A stretch of DNA of 59,287 nt from Chryseobacterium sp. BGARF1 (lineage in GTDB: Bacteria > Bacteroidota > Bacteroidia > Flavobacteriales > Weeksellaceae): the NCBI RefSeq assembly GCF_001677955.1, contig NZ_LELA01000005.1, forward strand, positions 1 through 59,287, given 5' to 3'. A model generated the notes under the pieces. The model made no database searches. It saw nothing but the letters and a program-made list of their open reading frames with translations, and was not told where the DNA came from. Each line of letters begins with the position of its first letter. Within the stretch, counting starts at the first letter, position 1. The position numbers and the translations under genes were made by a program. Of this stretch, positions 37,786-45,992 are shown in pieces.

Positions 37786-38136
37786 ATGAATATCTTCACA
37801 ACTGTTTCTCTTATAGTTTTTACTGCAACTTCAGTATGCATTTCTGCACAAAAATATGAGCCCGTAATTTTAGAAGCTAAAAAAGGAAATGAAAAGCAAA
37901 ATGCCTCGGCTAAAAAAGAAGAGATAAAGCATTTTCTACAGTTCGGAATGATGTCACGAAACCACGACAGTTTTAAACAAAAATATGGAGTACATGTACT
38001 TTACGAAAACTGCGTTATCACTCCATTTATGTCTGAGAAGGCAAAAAAGAATAATCAGGAAGTTGCCCAATATTTAAACAAAAAATATGGTGAAAGCTGG
38101 AAAAAAGATTTAGAAATCATTCCTTACGGTTTATAA
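37786..38136 (+). CDS. Small secreted hypothetical protein, FEKKY-like
   Basis: A 116-aa protein with a signal peptide (to about residue 21, CISAQ). The mature part has SFKQKYGVHVLYENCVITPFMSEKAKKNNQEVAQYLNKKYGESWKKDL, a pattern recurring in Chryseobacterium secreted proteins and resembling the FEKKY domain, with one conserved Cys. Function unknown. Overlaps the convergent ABC transporter gene by 6 bp. Confidence 0.65.
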   Translation: MNIFTTVSLIVFTATSVCISAQKYEPVILEAKKGNEKQNASAKKEEIKHFLQFGMMSRNHDSFKQKYGVHVLYENCVITPFMSEKAKKNNQEVAQYLNKKYGESWKKDLEIIPYGL

Positions 38137-39888
38137 ACTCTGCTTTTCTTCTACTTCAACTTCGTGTCTCAACTGTGCTTTATATAATGTAGAGTAATAT
38201 CCGTTTTTATCTAAAAGTTCCAGATGTTTACCTTCTTCAACGATTTTACCATGCTCCATCACAATAATTTTGTCGGCTTTCTCAATAGTTGAAAGTCTGT
38301 GTGCAATGATAATTGATGTTCTGTTTTGGGTAATTTTCTCTGTCGCTCTTTGGATCAATTTTTCACTTTCGTGGTCAATTGACGAAGTCGCCTCATCTAA
38401 AATTAAGATTTTAGGATCTGACAAATATGCTCTTAAGAAAGAAAGCAACTGTCTCTGTCCTAATGAAATAGACGAACCTCTTTCGCTCACCACAAATTCG
38501 TAACCACCAGGAAGACTTTCAATAAAGTCATCAACTTCAATTTCTCTTGCACCGGCTTTTATTTTCTCTAAAGTTACCTCATCGTCACCAAATGCAAGGT
38601 TTTCGTAAATACTTCCGTGGAACAGGAATACATCCTGCAAAACTACACCAATATGACTTCTCAGGTTATACAGTTCATAATCTTTAAGTTCAACATCATC
38701 AATATAAATTTCACCCGAGTTGATATCATACAATCTCGTAATTAAGCTGATAATTGTAGATTTTCCAGCTCCGGTTGCACCAACAATAGCCACAGTTTCT
38801 CCAGGATTTACTTTAAAATCAATTCCTTTTAAAACTTCCTGTTTCTCATCATACGCAAAACGAACGTCTTTGAATTCTATCTTTCCGTCGAAATGATCTT
38901 TCTTTACGGTCCCTGTATTTGGCATCGCGTAATCTTCATCCATCACACCCAAAACTCTTTCTGCACCTACAATTCCACGCTGAATATTGTTGAAACGATC
39001 TGCAATCTGTCGTAAAGGACGAATCAACATCGAAATAAACTGAATAAACGCAATCACAACACCCGCACTGATGGTAATATAACCTCCATAAAACAGGACA
39101 AAACCAATGAAAAGGGATGAAATCAATTCAACAACAGGGAAAAATAAGGAGAAGATAAAAACTGTTCTCAACAAAGCACTTTTTAAAGTGATATTAATAT
39201 CATCAAACTTTTTAAACTCTGCCTTTTGCCTGTTGAATACCTGAATAATCGGCATTCCCGCCAATCTTTCCTGCACAAAAGAGTTTTGATTGGAAGTCCA
39301 GGTTCTTTCATCACCAAATGCTTTCTTCAGCCTTTTCTGGAAAAATCGTGTAATCACAACCATTAAAGGTAAAATGGCAAGAGAAATATAACTCAGATGC
39401 ACATCAACCTGAAACATCATAAATAAAACGAAGACAATTCTCAAAACATCTCCGAAAACCATTAGAAAACCGTCTGTATAAACCGTTGCAATGGTTTCTA
39501 CATCACCCACCGCTCTAGTCACCAACTGACCAATTGGAGTTTTATCAAAAAAAGCAGTTCTGAAATAAATCAATTTGTTATAAAGTCTTTCACGAATATC
39601 TCTGATAACATTCTGCGAAATGTAGTTTGAGAAGTAAACCAAAAAGAAATTTAAAATCGTTTCGGCAAATACCAACCCAACCAAAACATAAATATGCTTC
39701 ATCATGAGCGCTTTATCTTTCAGCTTCGTGATGTCATTATCTACAATCTGCATTGTAAGATAAGGTCTGTACGTAGAAACAACCGATAATATGATGGAAA
39801 TAATCAAGGTAAAAATAAACCAGGAACGAAACTTCATACCGATGAAGAAAAGCCTTTTTACAATTGCCCAGGTATCTTGTTTTTTCAT
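38131..39888 (-). CDS. ABC exporter, fused permease and ATPase (MsbA-like)
   Basis: A 585-aa half-transporter. Six TM helices in the N-terminal half are followed by an ATPase domain with Walker A GATGAGKST, the signature SISLGQRQ (variant of LSGGQ), Walker B ILILDEATSSID and the switch His in IIIAHRLST. Works as a dimer to export lipids, peptides or drugs; substrate unknown. Monocistronic, with no partner ABC gene adjacent, so probably a homodimer. Confidence 0.9.
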   Translation of the reverse strand: MKKQDTWAIVKRLFFIGMKFRSWFIFTLIISIILSVVSTYRPYLTMQIVDNDITKLKDKALMMKHIYVLVGLVFAETILNFFLVYFSNYISQNVIRDIRERLYNKLIYFRTAFFDKTPIGQLVTRAVGDVETIATVYTDGFLMVFGDVLRIVFVLFMMFQVDVHLSYISLAILPLMVVITRFFQKRLKKAFGDERTWTSNQNSFVQERLAGMPIIQVFNRQKAEFKKFDDINITLKSALLRTVFIFSLFFPVVELISSLFIGFVLFYGGYITISAGVVIAFIQFISMLIRPLRQIADRFNNIQRGIVGAERVLGVMDEDYAMPNTGTVKKDHFDGKIEFKDVRFAYDEKQEVLKGIDFKVNPGETVAIVGATGAGKSTIISLITRLYDINSGEIYIDDVELKDYELYNLRSHIGVVLQDVFLFHGSIYENLAFGDDEVTLEKIKAGAREIEVDDFIESLPGGYEFVVSERGSSISLGQRQLLSFLRAYLSDPKILILDEATSSIDHESEKLIQRATEKITQNRTSIIIAHRLSTIEKADKIIVMEHGKIVEEGKHLELLDKNGYYSTLYKAQLRHEVEVEEKQSL

Positions 39889-40011
39889 TATAGAAATTGA
39901 CGTAAAGAATTATTTTGAAAAAATTCTCTGCAAAAATACGGCTTTAAAATTTTACAGCTCGAAGAATTGAGATAGAAAATTAAAGATATCTGTTATTTAC
40001 CAAATGTATAT

Positions 40012-40365
40012 TTAATGAAGATCTTTTGTATGCTCGGTTCCGATTTCTTCAATCTCCCAAACCGGACTTTGAATATTTTCTTTTTTAAATCTGTTCTCAA
40101 GAATTCTATAAACTCCATAAACAGCACCAATTGCAAAAAGCCAACTGATAATATTAATACCGGAAAAACCTGCATAATTATTATCATTCAAAGAATTAGG
40201 ATCTGTAAAAGCAACGTACATTCCATAGGAAAACAAAAATAATAGTTGAAATCCCAAATAAATCCCAATTGCCAAAAGCCCGAAATGCCATTTGGTTTTA
40301 CCAAATCTCTCGGCCAAACCTGCATAATAACGATATGCGCCCACAAGAATAATTATTGACATCAT
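40012..40365 (-). CDS. Hypothetical membrane protein
   Basis: A 117-aa protein with three likely TM segments (MMSIIILVGAYRYYAG, WHFGLLAIGIYLGFQLLFLFSYG, IISWLFAIGAVYGVYRILENRF) and a polar acidic C-terminal tail. No family recognised. It lies between the ABC exporter (123-bp gap) and an inverted-repeat element. Confidence 0.65.
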   Translation of the reverse strand: MMSIIILVGAYRYYAGLAERFGKTKWHFGLLAIGIYLGFQLLFLFSYGMYVAFTDPNSLNDNNYAGFSGINIISWLFAIGAVYGVYRILENRFKKENIQSPVWEIEEIGTEHTKDLH

Positions 40366-40395
40366 AGTTTTTAGTTTTTTAATATGTTTTTTGAA

Positions 40396-40493
40396 TTAAA
40401 CACAAATTACACAAATATTTTTCACAAATTAGCACAAAAGCACGAAAATTATTTGTGAAGATTAGTGTTGATATTCGTGAAATTTGTGTTTAA
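40396..40493. repeat. MITE-like inverted-repeat element (ACACAAATT family)
   Basis: Arms 40396-40418 and 40471-40493 are inverted repeats matching at 21 of 23 bp; the left begins TTAAACACAAATTACAC. It fills the gap before the truA stop (40497). No ORF inside. Confidence 0.7.
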
Positions 40494-40496
40494 ATA

Positions 40497-41231
40497 TCAA
40501 TCAAATTCATAGCCTACATCCACCAAAAACAATGCATGAGCCGGTGCAGAAGTTCCTGCAGAATTTCGGTTTTTATTTTCTATTACTTTTCGGATATCTT
40601 CCGGTTGTATCTTCCCGGAGCCTACTTCTACCATTGTCCCTACAATTGCTCTTACCATATTTCTCAGAAAACGGTTTGCTGAAACGGTGAATTTCAATTC
40701 GGTTCCGTTTTGCTCCCATTCTGCTTTATACATTTTGCAGAGATTGGTTTTGTTGTCGGTATGCAGTTTTGCAAAGCTTGTAAAATCTTCGTATTCAAAT
40801 AAAATCTTACAGGCTTCATTCATTTTATTGATATCTAAAGGTTTTCTCCAATGTTGCCAAGCCAAATCCTGCGTAAACGGATCTTTTTCCAAAGAAATAT
40901 AATATTCATAGGTTCTGAAAGTGGCATCAAAACGAGCATGAAAATCATTTTTAACTTCAAAAATTCGTTTTATCGAAATATCAGCAGGTAAAAAACTATT
41001 CAGCTTATGAGTAAGCTGATCGCTTAAAACCTGATCCGTCTCAAAATGGGCAAACATTTTCTTGGCATGTACTCCGGTATCTGTTCTTCCCGCTCCAGTT
41101 GTTTTAATTTTTTCTTGTAAAATTGTAGAAAGCGCTCGTTCCAGTTCTTCCTGTACGGAAATATCTTTCGGTTGGATCTGGTAACCAAAATAATTTTTTC
41201 CGTTGTATGAAAATTCTATAAAATATCTCAA
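40497..41231 (-). CDS. truA: tRNA pseudouridine(38-40) synthase
   Basis: Isomerises U38-U40 in the anticodon stem of many tRNAs. The 244 aa contain GAGRTDTGVHA with catalytic Asp51, and the RNA-binding FTVSANRFLRNMVRAIVG. The start is TTG at 41231: the family begins MRYFIEFSYNG exactly there and an in-frame stop lies upstream. The Bacteroidota enzyme is of normal length. Its substrates include the anticodon arm region that is unusual in the tRNA array of this window. Confidence 0.95.
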   Translation of the reverse strand: MRYFIEFSYNGKNYFGYQIQPKDISVQEELERALSTILQEKIKTTGAGRTDTGVHAKKMFAHFETDQVLSDQLTHKLNSFLPADISIKRIFEVKNDFHARFDATFRTYEYYISLEKDPFTQDLAWQHWRKPLDINKMNEACKILFEYEDFTSFAKLHTDNKTNLCKMYKAEWEQNGTELKFTVSANRFLRNMVRAIVGTMVEVGSGKIQPEDIRKVIENKNRNSAGTSAPAHALFLVDVGYEFD

Positions 41232-41416
41232 AATCGATCAATATTAAATTTCAGAAATAAAATGGAAGATAAATTCCCATCAAAATGATAAAATATTGTC
41301 ATTTGTTTTTTACTTCTTAAACGTTCCTGCAAAAATACTTTAATTTGATGGCAAAAAAAATTGTTAATTTATTTCGAAAACTGATTAAAAACATCCATTA
41401 ACGGTTTTAAAATTCT

Positions 41417-41424
41417 TATTTTTG
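41417..41424 (+). promoter_or_regulatory. Candidate -7 box of lpxK
   Basis: TATTTTTG matches TAnnTTTG and ends 7 bp before the lpxK ATG (41432). If used, the mRNA would be almost leaderless. No clear -33 TTG. Confidence 0.35.
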
Positions 41425-41431
41425 CCAGTGT

Positions 41432-42460
41432 ATGAAAAGATGGTACCTCTACCCTTTTTCCTTGGGTTATCATATGGTTACGGGCATCCGAAACACCATG
41501 TATGACTTAGGAATTTTTAAGTCTACAGAATTTAAGACACCGATCATCAATGTCGGCAATCTTTCTGTGGGCGGAAGCGGAAAATCTCCAATGGTAATGT
41601 ATTTGGCTAAATCTTTATCTAAACATTACAGAACAGGCGTTCTTTCCAGAGGTTACGGAAGATTAACCAAAGGATATGACGTTACCAACTACGACAGCAA
41701 TTATAAAACTGTGGGTGATGAAGCGATGCAGCTTTTTGAGCGTTTCAAAAACCGTTTTGTGATTGCAGTTTCTGAAGACCGAGTTCCCGGCGCAAAAAAA
41801 GTAATCGATGATATGGATCTTGATGTGTTGATTCTTGATGATGCAATGCAGCACAGAGCCATCAAAGCAGGATTCAATATTTTGATGACCGATTTTAATG
41901 ATCCTTACTTTAAAGATCATCTTCTTCCGGCTGGAGATTTAAGAGAATCTAGAGCTGGAGCAAAAAGAGCAGACATTATCATGGTCAGCAAATGCCCTGA
42001 TGAACTGACTGAGGAAACCAAGCAATATTATATTTCAAGGATAAAACCAGAGCGCAGTCAAAAAGTGTTTTTCTCATCTATTGGATATGACGAAAATGTT
42101 TATTCAAGAGAGAAAATGCTTCCAGATAATAACCTGAATTATTACGACATTCTTTTGATCACAGGAATTGCCAATCCGAAACCTTTATTGGCACATTTAG
42201 CAAAGTTTTCGCAGCGTGTAAAGCACCTGAAATTCAGAGATCATCATAATTTCACTGATGCGGATATTAAAAATATCATCGAAGAATACAAAAAAATGGG
42301 CGAATACAAATTAATCTTAACGACTGAAAAAGATTATGTACGCCTGAAAACTTTCGACTATCTTAGAGATATGGTCTATTACTGGCCAATCAATGTGGTG
42401 ATTGATAAAAAGGAAGAATTCAATCAAATGATTATGAATTATGTAAGTAAAAAACAATAG
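41432..42460 (+). CDS. lpxK: Tetraacyldisaccharide 4'-kinase
   Basis: Phosphorylates the 4' position of the tetraacyl disaccharide to form lipid IVA in lipid A synthesis, at the inner membrane. The 342 aa show VGNLSVGGSGKSPM (P-loop), GVLSRGYGR, VLILDDAMQHR (metal-binding Asp/His) and LLPAGDLRES, all marks of LpxK. Length is normal. Followed by a terminator. Confidence 0.95.
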   Translation: MKRWYLYPFSLGYHMVTGIRNTMYDLGIFKSTEFKTPIINVGNLSVGGSGKSPMVMYLAKSLSKHYRTGVLSRGYGRLTKGYDVTNYDSNYKTVGDEAMQLFERFKNRFVIAVSEDRVPGAKKVIDDMDLDVLILDDAMQHRAIKAGFNILMTDFNDPYFKDHLLPAGDLRESRAGAKRADIIMVSKCPDELTEETKQYYISRIKPERSQKVFFSSIGYDENVYSREKMLPDNNLNYYDILLITGIANPKPLLAHLAKFSQRVKHLKFRDHHNFTDADIKNIIEEYKKMGEYKLILTTEKDYVRLKTFDYLRDMVYYWPINVVIDKKEEFNQMIMNYVSKKQ

Positions 42461-42489
42461 AAAATCTGCGGCGAAAGTTGCAGATTTTT
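42461..42489 (+). terminator. Terminator after lpxK
   Basis: AAAATCTGC (42461-42469) pairs with GCAGATTTT (42480-42488), followed by T. Confidence 0.75.
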
Positions 42490-42593
42490 CATTTACTATA
42501 GATTGTTTCAATTCTTAAATTTAAGCCAATTCATATATTTTCATTTCTAAATTACGTTTCAATGTTTAGATTTGTAAAAATAAATATCTGCAT

Positions 42594-43109
42594 ATGAAAC
42601 AGCTGTTAACTTTTATGATGTTGAGCATTTTCACTCTGGGTTGTGCACAAAAAACACCTGAAGTTTCCAAAACTCAATTTTCAAAAGAAGCATTAAATCA
42701 GAAACTGGAAGATGAAAATGGAAAAAACATCAGCGTTCAGGAAATATTAAATCAACATAAAGGAAAAGTTTTGGTCATTGATTTCTGGGCTGGTTGGTGC
42801 AGAGACTGCCTTCAAGCATTACCAAAAGCTGAAGAATTGGAGAAAAATAATCCGAACATCGATTTCGTTTTCTTTTCACTTGAAAGATCAAAAGAAAAAT
42901 TTGACAGCAGCCTGGAAAGATTTAATATGAAAGAAAAAGAAAATTACTGGTTTGCTTCAGGCTGGAAAAATGATTTTAATAATTATATTGACCTTAACTG
43001 GATCCCGCGATATATGGTGATTGATCAAAAATCTGCGATTGCAAAATATTACGCCATTTCTCCCGAAGATCCTGAAATACAAAAGACAATTGATAGACTT
43101 TTAAAATAA
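42594..43109 (+). CDS. TlpA-like thioredoxin lipoprotein
   Basis: A 171-aa protein with a lipoprotein signal (lipobox LGC, Cys17) and a thioredoxin fold with the active-site pair in FWAGWCRDC (Cys69, Cys72). Likely tethered to a membrane on the periplasmic side and involved in disulphide reduction or exchange. The redox partner is unknown. Confidence 0.87.
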   Translation: MKQLLTFMMLSIFTLGCAQKTPEVSKTQFSKEALNQKLEDENGKNISVQEILNQHKGKVLVIDFWAGWCRDCLQALPKAEELEKNNPNIDFVFFSLERSKEKFDSSLERFNMKEKENYWFASGWKNDFNNYIDLNWIPRYMVIDQKSAIAKYYAISPEDPEIQKTIDRLLK

Positions 43110-43175
43110 AGTTGAGGTTAAAATTTAGGCTAAATTTTAAATCTTAAACACAGAACTTTTCAACAAAAACCATAG

Positions 43176-43200
43176 AATCCATATCTTTGTGATATGGATT
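43176..43200 (+). promoter_or_regulatory. dinB: Palindrome spanning the dinB -7 box and start codon
   Basis: AATCCATATC (43176-43185) and GATATGGATT (43191-43200) are perfect inverted repeats around TTTGT. TATCTTTG (43182-43189) within it matches TAnnTTTG, and the ATG of dinB (43194) lies in the right arm. It could be an SOS or other repressor operator, or an RNA hairpin masking the start. Confidence 0.5.
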
Positions 43201-44288
43201 TTTCTTTTCCACTCCGCAAAATAATTCATGTTGATATGGATGCATTTTATGCTTCTGTGGAGCAGTATGATAATCCTGAATTACGAGGAAAAGCGATTGC
43301 AGTTGGCGGTGGTCATCGTGGAGTCGTTTCGGCGGCGAGCTATGAAGCAAGAAAATTTGGAGTCCGTTCTGCGATGCCCAGTAAAACTGCGAAAGAAAAA
43401 TGTCCGCATTTAATTTTCGTTCCGCCTAGATTTGCACGGTACAAAGAAATTTCCAGAAAAATCCGCGAAATTTTCTACGAATACACCGATTTGGTAGAAC
43501 CACTTTCTCTGGATGAAGCCTATCTTGATGTTACCGAAAATAAAAAAGGGATTGAATCTGCGAATCAGATTGCCAAAGAAATCCGTCAGAAAATATTTGA
43601 AGAAACCGGTTTAACCGCTTCAGCAGGAATTTCAATTAATAAATTTTTAGCAAAAGTAGCTTCAGACATTAATAAACCAAACGGACAAAAAACTATTCAC
43701 CCCGAAAAAATAGAAAAATTTCTGGAAGAATTGCCTGTTGAAAAGTTTTACGGCGTCGGAAAAGTTACCGCCAACAAAATGTTTAGCCTCGCAATTTATA
43801 AAGGAAAAGATTTAAAAAACAGATCTCTTGAAGATTTAACGAGACTTTTCGGAAAATCGGGGAAATATTATTACAATGTTGTTCGTGGAATTCATCATTC
43901 TGAGGTAAAACCCAACCGCATCCAAAAAAGCGTTGCCGTAGAACGTACGTTCTTCGAAGATCTTTTTGATGAACAGCAGATCAACGAAAAATTAGAAAAT
44001 CTTAGCCAAGAACTTCATCAGCGTTTACAGAAACATCAAATTCTAGGAAGATCTTTAACATTGAAGATTAAATACAAAGATTTTTCATTATTTACCCGAA
44101 GTTTTACGAAGGATGAATATTTTACATCTCCCGAACAATATTTTTCAACTTCAAAAAAACTTTGGGAGCTCCGTCCTTTTGATAAAGCGGTACGATTATT
44201 GGGACTATCATTGTCACACCTCAACACCGAAGAAAAAAAGCAGGTTTCAGTACAGCTTAAAATTCCGTTTGAGGAGTTTGAAAATTAA
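43194..44288 (+). CDS. dinB: DNA polymerase IV (Y-family)
   Basis: Error-prone translesion polymerase of 364 aa. Catalytic motifs are HVDMDAFYASVE (metal-binding Asp) and PLSLDEAYLDVT (Asp-Glu pair). A steric-gate aromatic (Phe/Tyr) follows in DAFYA, then helix-hairpin-helix and little-finger domains with VERTFFEDL. It ends QVSVQLKIPFEEFEN without an obvious extended clamp-binding tail. A candidate leaderless start coincides with a palindrome, possibly damage-regulated. Confidence 0.95.
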   Translation: MDFSFPLRKIIHVDMDAFYASVEQYDNPELRGKAIAVGGGHRGVVSAASYEARKFGVRSAMPSKTAKEKCPHLIFVPPRFARYKEISRKIREIFYEYTDLVEPLSLDEAYLDVTENKKGIESANQIAKEIRQKIFEETGLTASAGISINKFLAKVASDINKPNGQKTIHPEKIEKFLEELPVEKFYGVGKVTANKMFSLAIYKGKDLKNRSLEDLTRLFGKSGKYYYNVVRGIHHSEVKPNRIQKSVAVERTFFEDLFDEQQINEKLENLSQELHQRLQKHQILGRSLTLKIKYKDFSLFTRSFTKDEYFTSPEQYFSTSKKLWELRPFDKAVRLLGLSLSHLNTEEKKQVSVQLKIPFEEFEN

Positions 44289-44330
44289 AAGATTGATTTT
44301 CAATACATAATCTCACCTAAAACATTAACT

Positions 44331-45803
44331 ATGAACCAAACCATGATTCAGTTTTTCCACTGGTATACAGAAGGAAATGGGAAACTATGGAAGCAGGCAG
44401 AAAAACAGGCAAAATATTTATCCGAATTCGGTATTACATCAGTATGGTTTCCTCCGGCTTATAAAGGAACGAATGGTGGATATTCTGTAGGATACGATGC
44501 TTACGATCTTTTTGACCTTGGAGAATTTGACCAAAAAAATTCAACTGCAACAAAATACGGAACCAAAAACGATTATAAAAAAGCCATTCAAAGCTTAAAG
44601 AAAAATAATATTGAGGTTATTGTAGATGTGGTTTTAGGTCATAAAGCTGGTGGAGATGAATTAGAAAAATTTAAAGTAGTAAAAGTTGATGAAAACAACC
44701 GTGAAAAAGTCATTTCTTCAGAAATTGAAATAGAATCTTATACAAAATTTACTTTTCCGGGACGAGGAAAAAAATATTCAGATTTTGAATGGAATTTCAC
44801 TTGCTTCAGCGGTGTAGATTATGCAGAAGGCAAAGAATCACATATCTATAAAATCAAATCTGAATATGGTGATGACTGGGAAGAAATGATCGATGATGAA
44901 AAAGGAAATTACGATTATCTGATGTTTAATGACATTGAACACCGAAATCCTCATGTGCGTGAAGAGCTGAATAAATGGGCAAAATGGTATTTTGATGAAA
45001 CAGATTTTGATGGAGTAAGACTGGATGCTTTAAAGCATATTTCATTTGATTTTTATAAAGAATGGTTAACGATGCTCCGTTCTAATTCCGGAAAAAATAT
45101 TTTTGCGGTTGGTGAATATTGGGCTCCCGGACAATTGAATTTATTGCAAAAATATATTGAAGCTACAGAAGGTTGTATGAGTCTTTTCGACAGTTCGCTT
45201 CAAAATAATTTTCACACCGCATCCAAAGAAGGTGATTCTTATGATTTAAGAAATATTTTGTCTGAAACTTTAACAGAAGCTGACCCGATGCATTCTGTAA
45301 GTTTAGTTGATAATCATGACACCCAACCTTTGCAGGATTTGGAAGCGCCTGTTGAAGCATGGTTTAAACCTCTTGCCTATGCCCTTATTTTATTAAGAGA
45401 AAAAGGATATCCTTGCGTTTTTTATCCGGATTTGTTTGGAGCTCATTATAAAGATAACGATCGTGAAGGAAACGAACAGGAAATATTTTTAGATAAAGTA
45501 GACGGTATTGAGGAACTTTTAAAAGCCAGAAAAGAAAATGCTTACGGAATTCAAAGAGATTATTTTGAAGATGCCAATTGTTTAGGCTGGATTCGTGAAG
45601 GAGATGAAGAACATCAAGGTTGTGCCGTTGTTTTGAGCAATAAAGATGCTTATGAAAAACCTATGGAAATGGGCGAAAAATACATTGGAAAAATCTTTTA
45701 CGATGCCTTGGGAAGATTTCAGGAAAAAATAGAAATACGAGAAGACGGTTGGGGAGATTTTCCTGTTCCTGCAGGAAATGTAAGTGTTTGGATTCCTGAA
45801 TAA
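44331..45803 (+). CDS. Cytoplasmic alpha-amylase (GH13)
   Basis: A 490-aa glycoside hydrolase family 13 enzyme without a signal peptide, like AmyA-type cytoplasmic amylases. Motifs: VIVDVVLGHKAG, the nucleophile Asp in FDGVRLDALKHI, the acid/base Glu in FAVGEYW and the third acid in VDNHDTQP. Likely hydrolyses internal alpha-1,4-glucans or maltodextrins. Starts 42 bp after dinB, so co-transcription is possible. Confidence 0.92.
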   Translation: MNQTMIQFFHWYTEGNGKLWKQAEKQAKYLSEFGITSVWFPPAYKGTNGGYSVGYDAYDLFDLGEFDQKNSTATKYGTKNDYKKAIQSLKKNNIEVIVDVVLGHKAGGDELEKFKVVKVDENNREKVISSEIEIESYTKFTFPGRGKKYSDFEWNFTCFSGVDYAEGKESHIYKIKSEYGDDWEEMIDDEKGNYDYLMFNDIEHRNPHVREELNKWAKWYFDETDFDGVRLDALKHISFDFYKEWLTMLRSNSGKNIFAVGEYWAPGQLNLLQKYIEATEGCMSLFDSSLQNNFHTASKEGDSYDLRNILSETLTEADPMHSVSLVDNHDTQPLQDLEAPVEAWFKPLAYALILLREKGYPCVFYPDLFGAHYKDNDREGNEQEIFLDKVDGIEELLKARKENAYGIQRDYFEDANCLGWIREGDEEHQGCAVVLSNKDAYEKPMEMGEKYIGKIFYDALGRFQEKIEIREDGWGDFPVPAGNVSVWIPE

Positions 45804-45817
45804 GATTCTTTCTAAAA

Positions 45818-45884
45818 CTCTCGCAGATTGAGCAGATTTTAAGAATATTAAATAAATCTGCGTAATCTACAAAATCTGCGAGAG
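45818..45884. repeat. Small inverted-repeat element (CTCTCGCAGATT ends)
   Basis: CTCTCGCAGATT (45818-45829) is the exact inverse of 45873-45884. The 43-bp interior includes more CAGATT / AATCTGCG half sites. No ORF. It follows the amylase stop by 14 bp. Confidence 0.65.
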
Positions 45885-45956
45885 ATTAATATTCTAAAGC
45901 ATTTATTGATCAAAAAAAAATTGGATAAAGCCCGTTTATATTGATATTTAAACAAA

Positions 45957-45984
45957 AAATCCAGCCTTTTTCAAGACTGGATTT
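45957..45984 (-). terminator. Terminator of the S9 peptidase gene
   Basis: AAATCCAG (45957-45964) and CTGGATTT (45977-45984) form an 8-bp stem. On the minus strand it is followed by TTTGTTT. It lies just beyond the stop at 45993. Confidence 0.75.
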
Positions 45985-45992
45985 CGTTTTTA

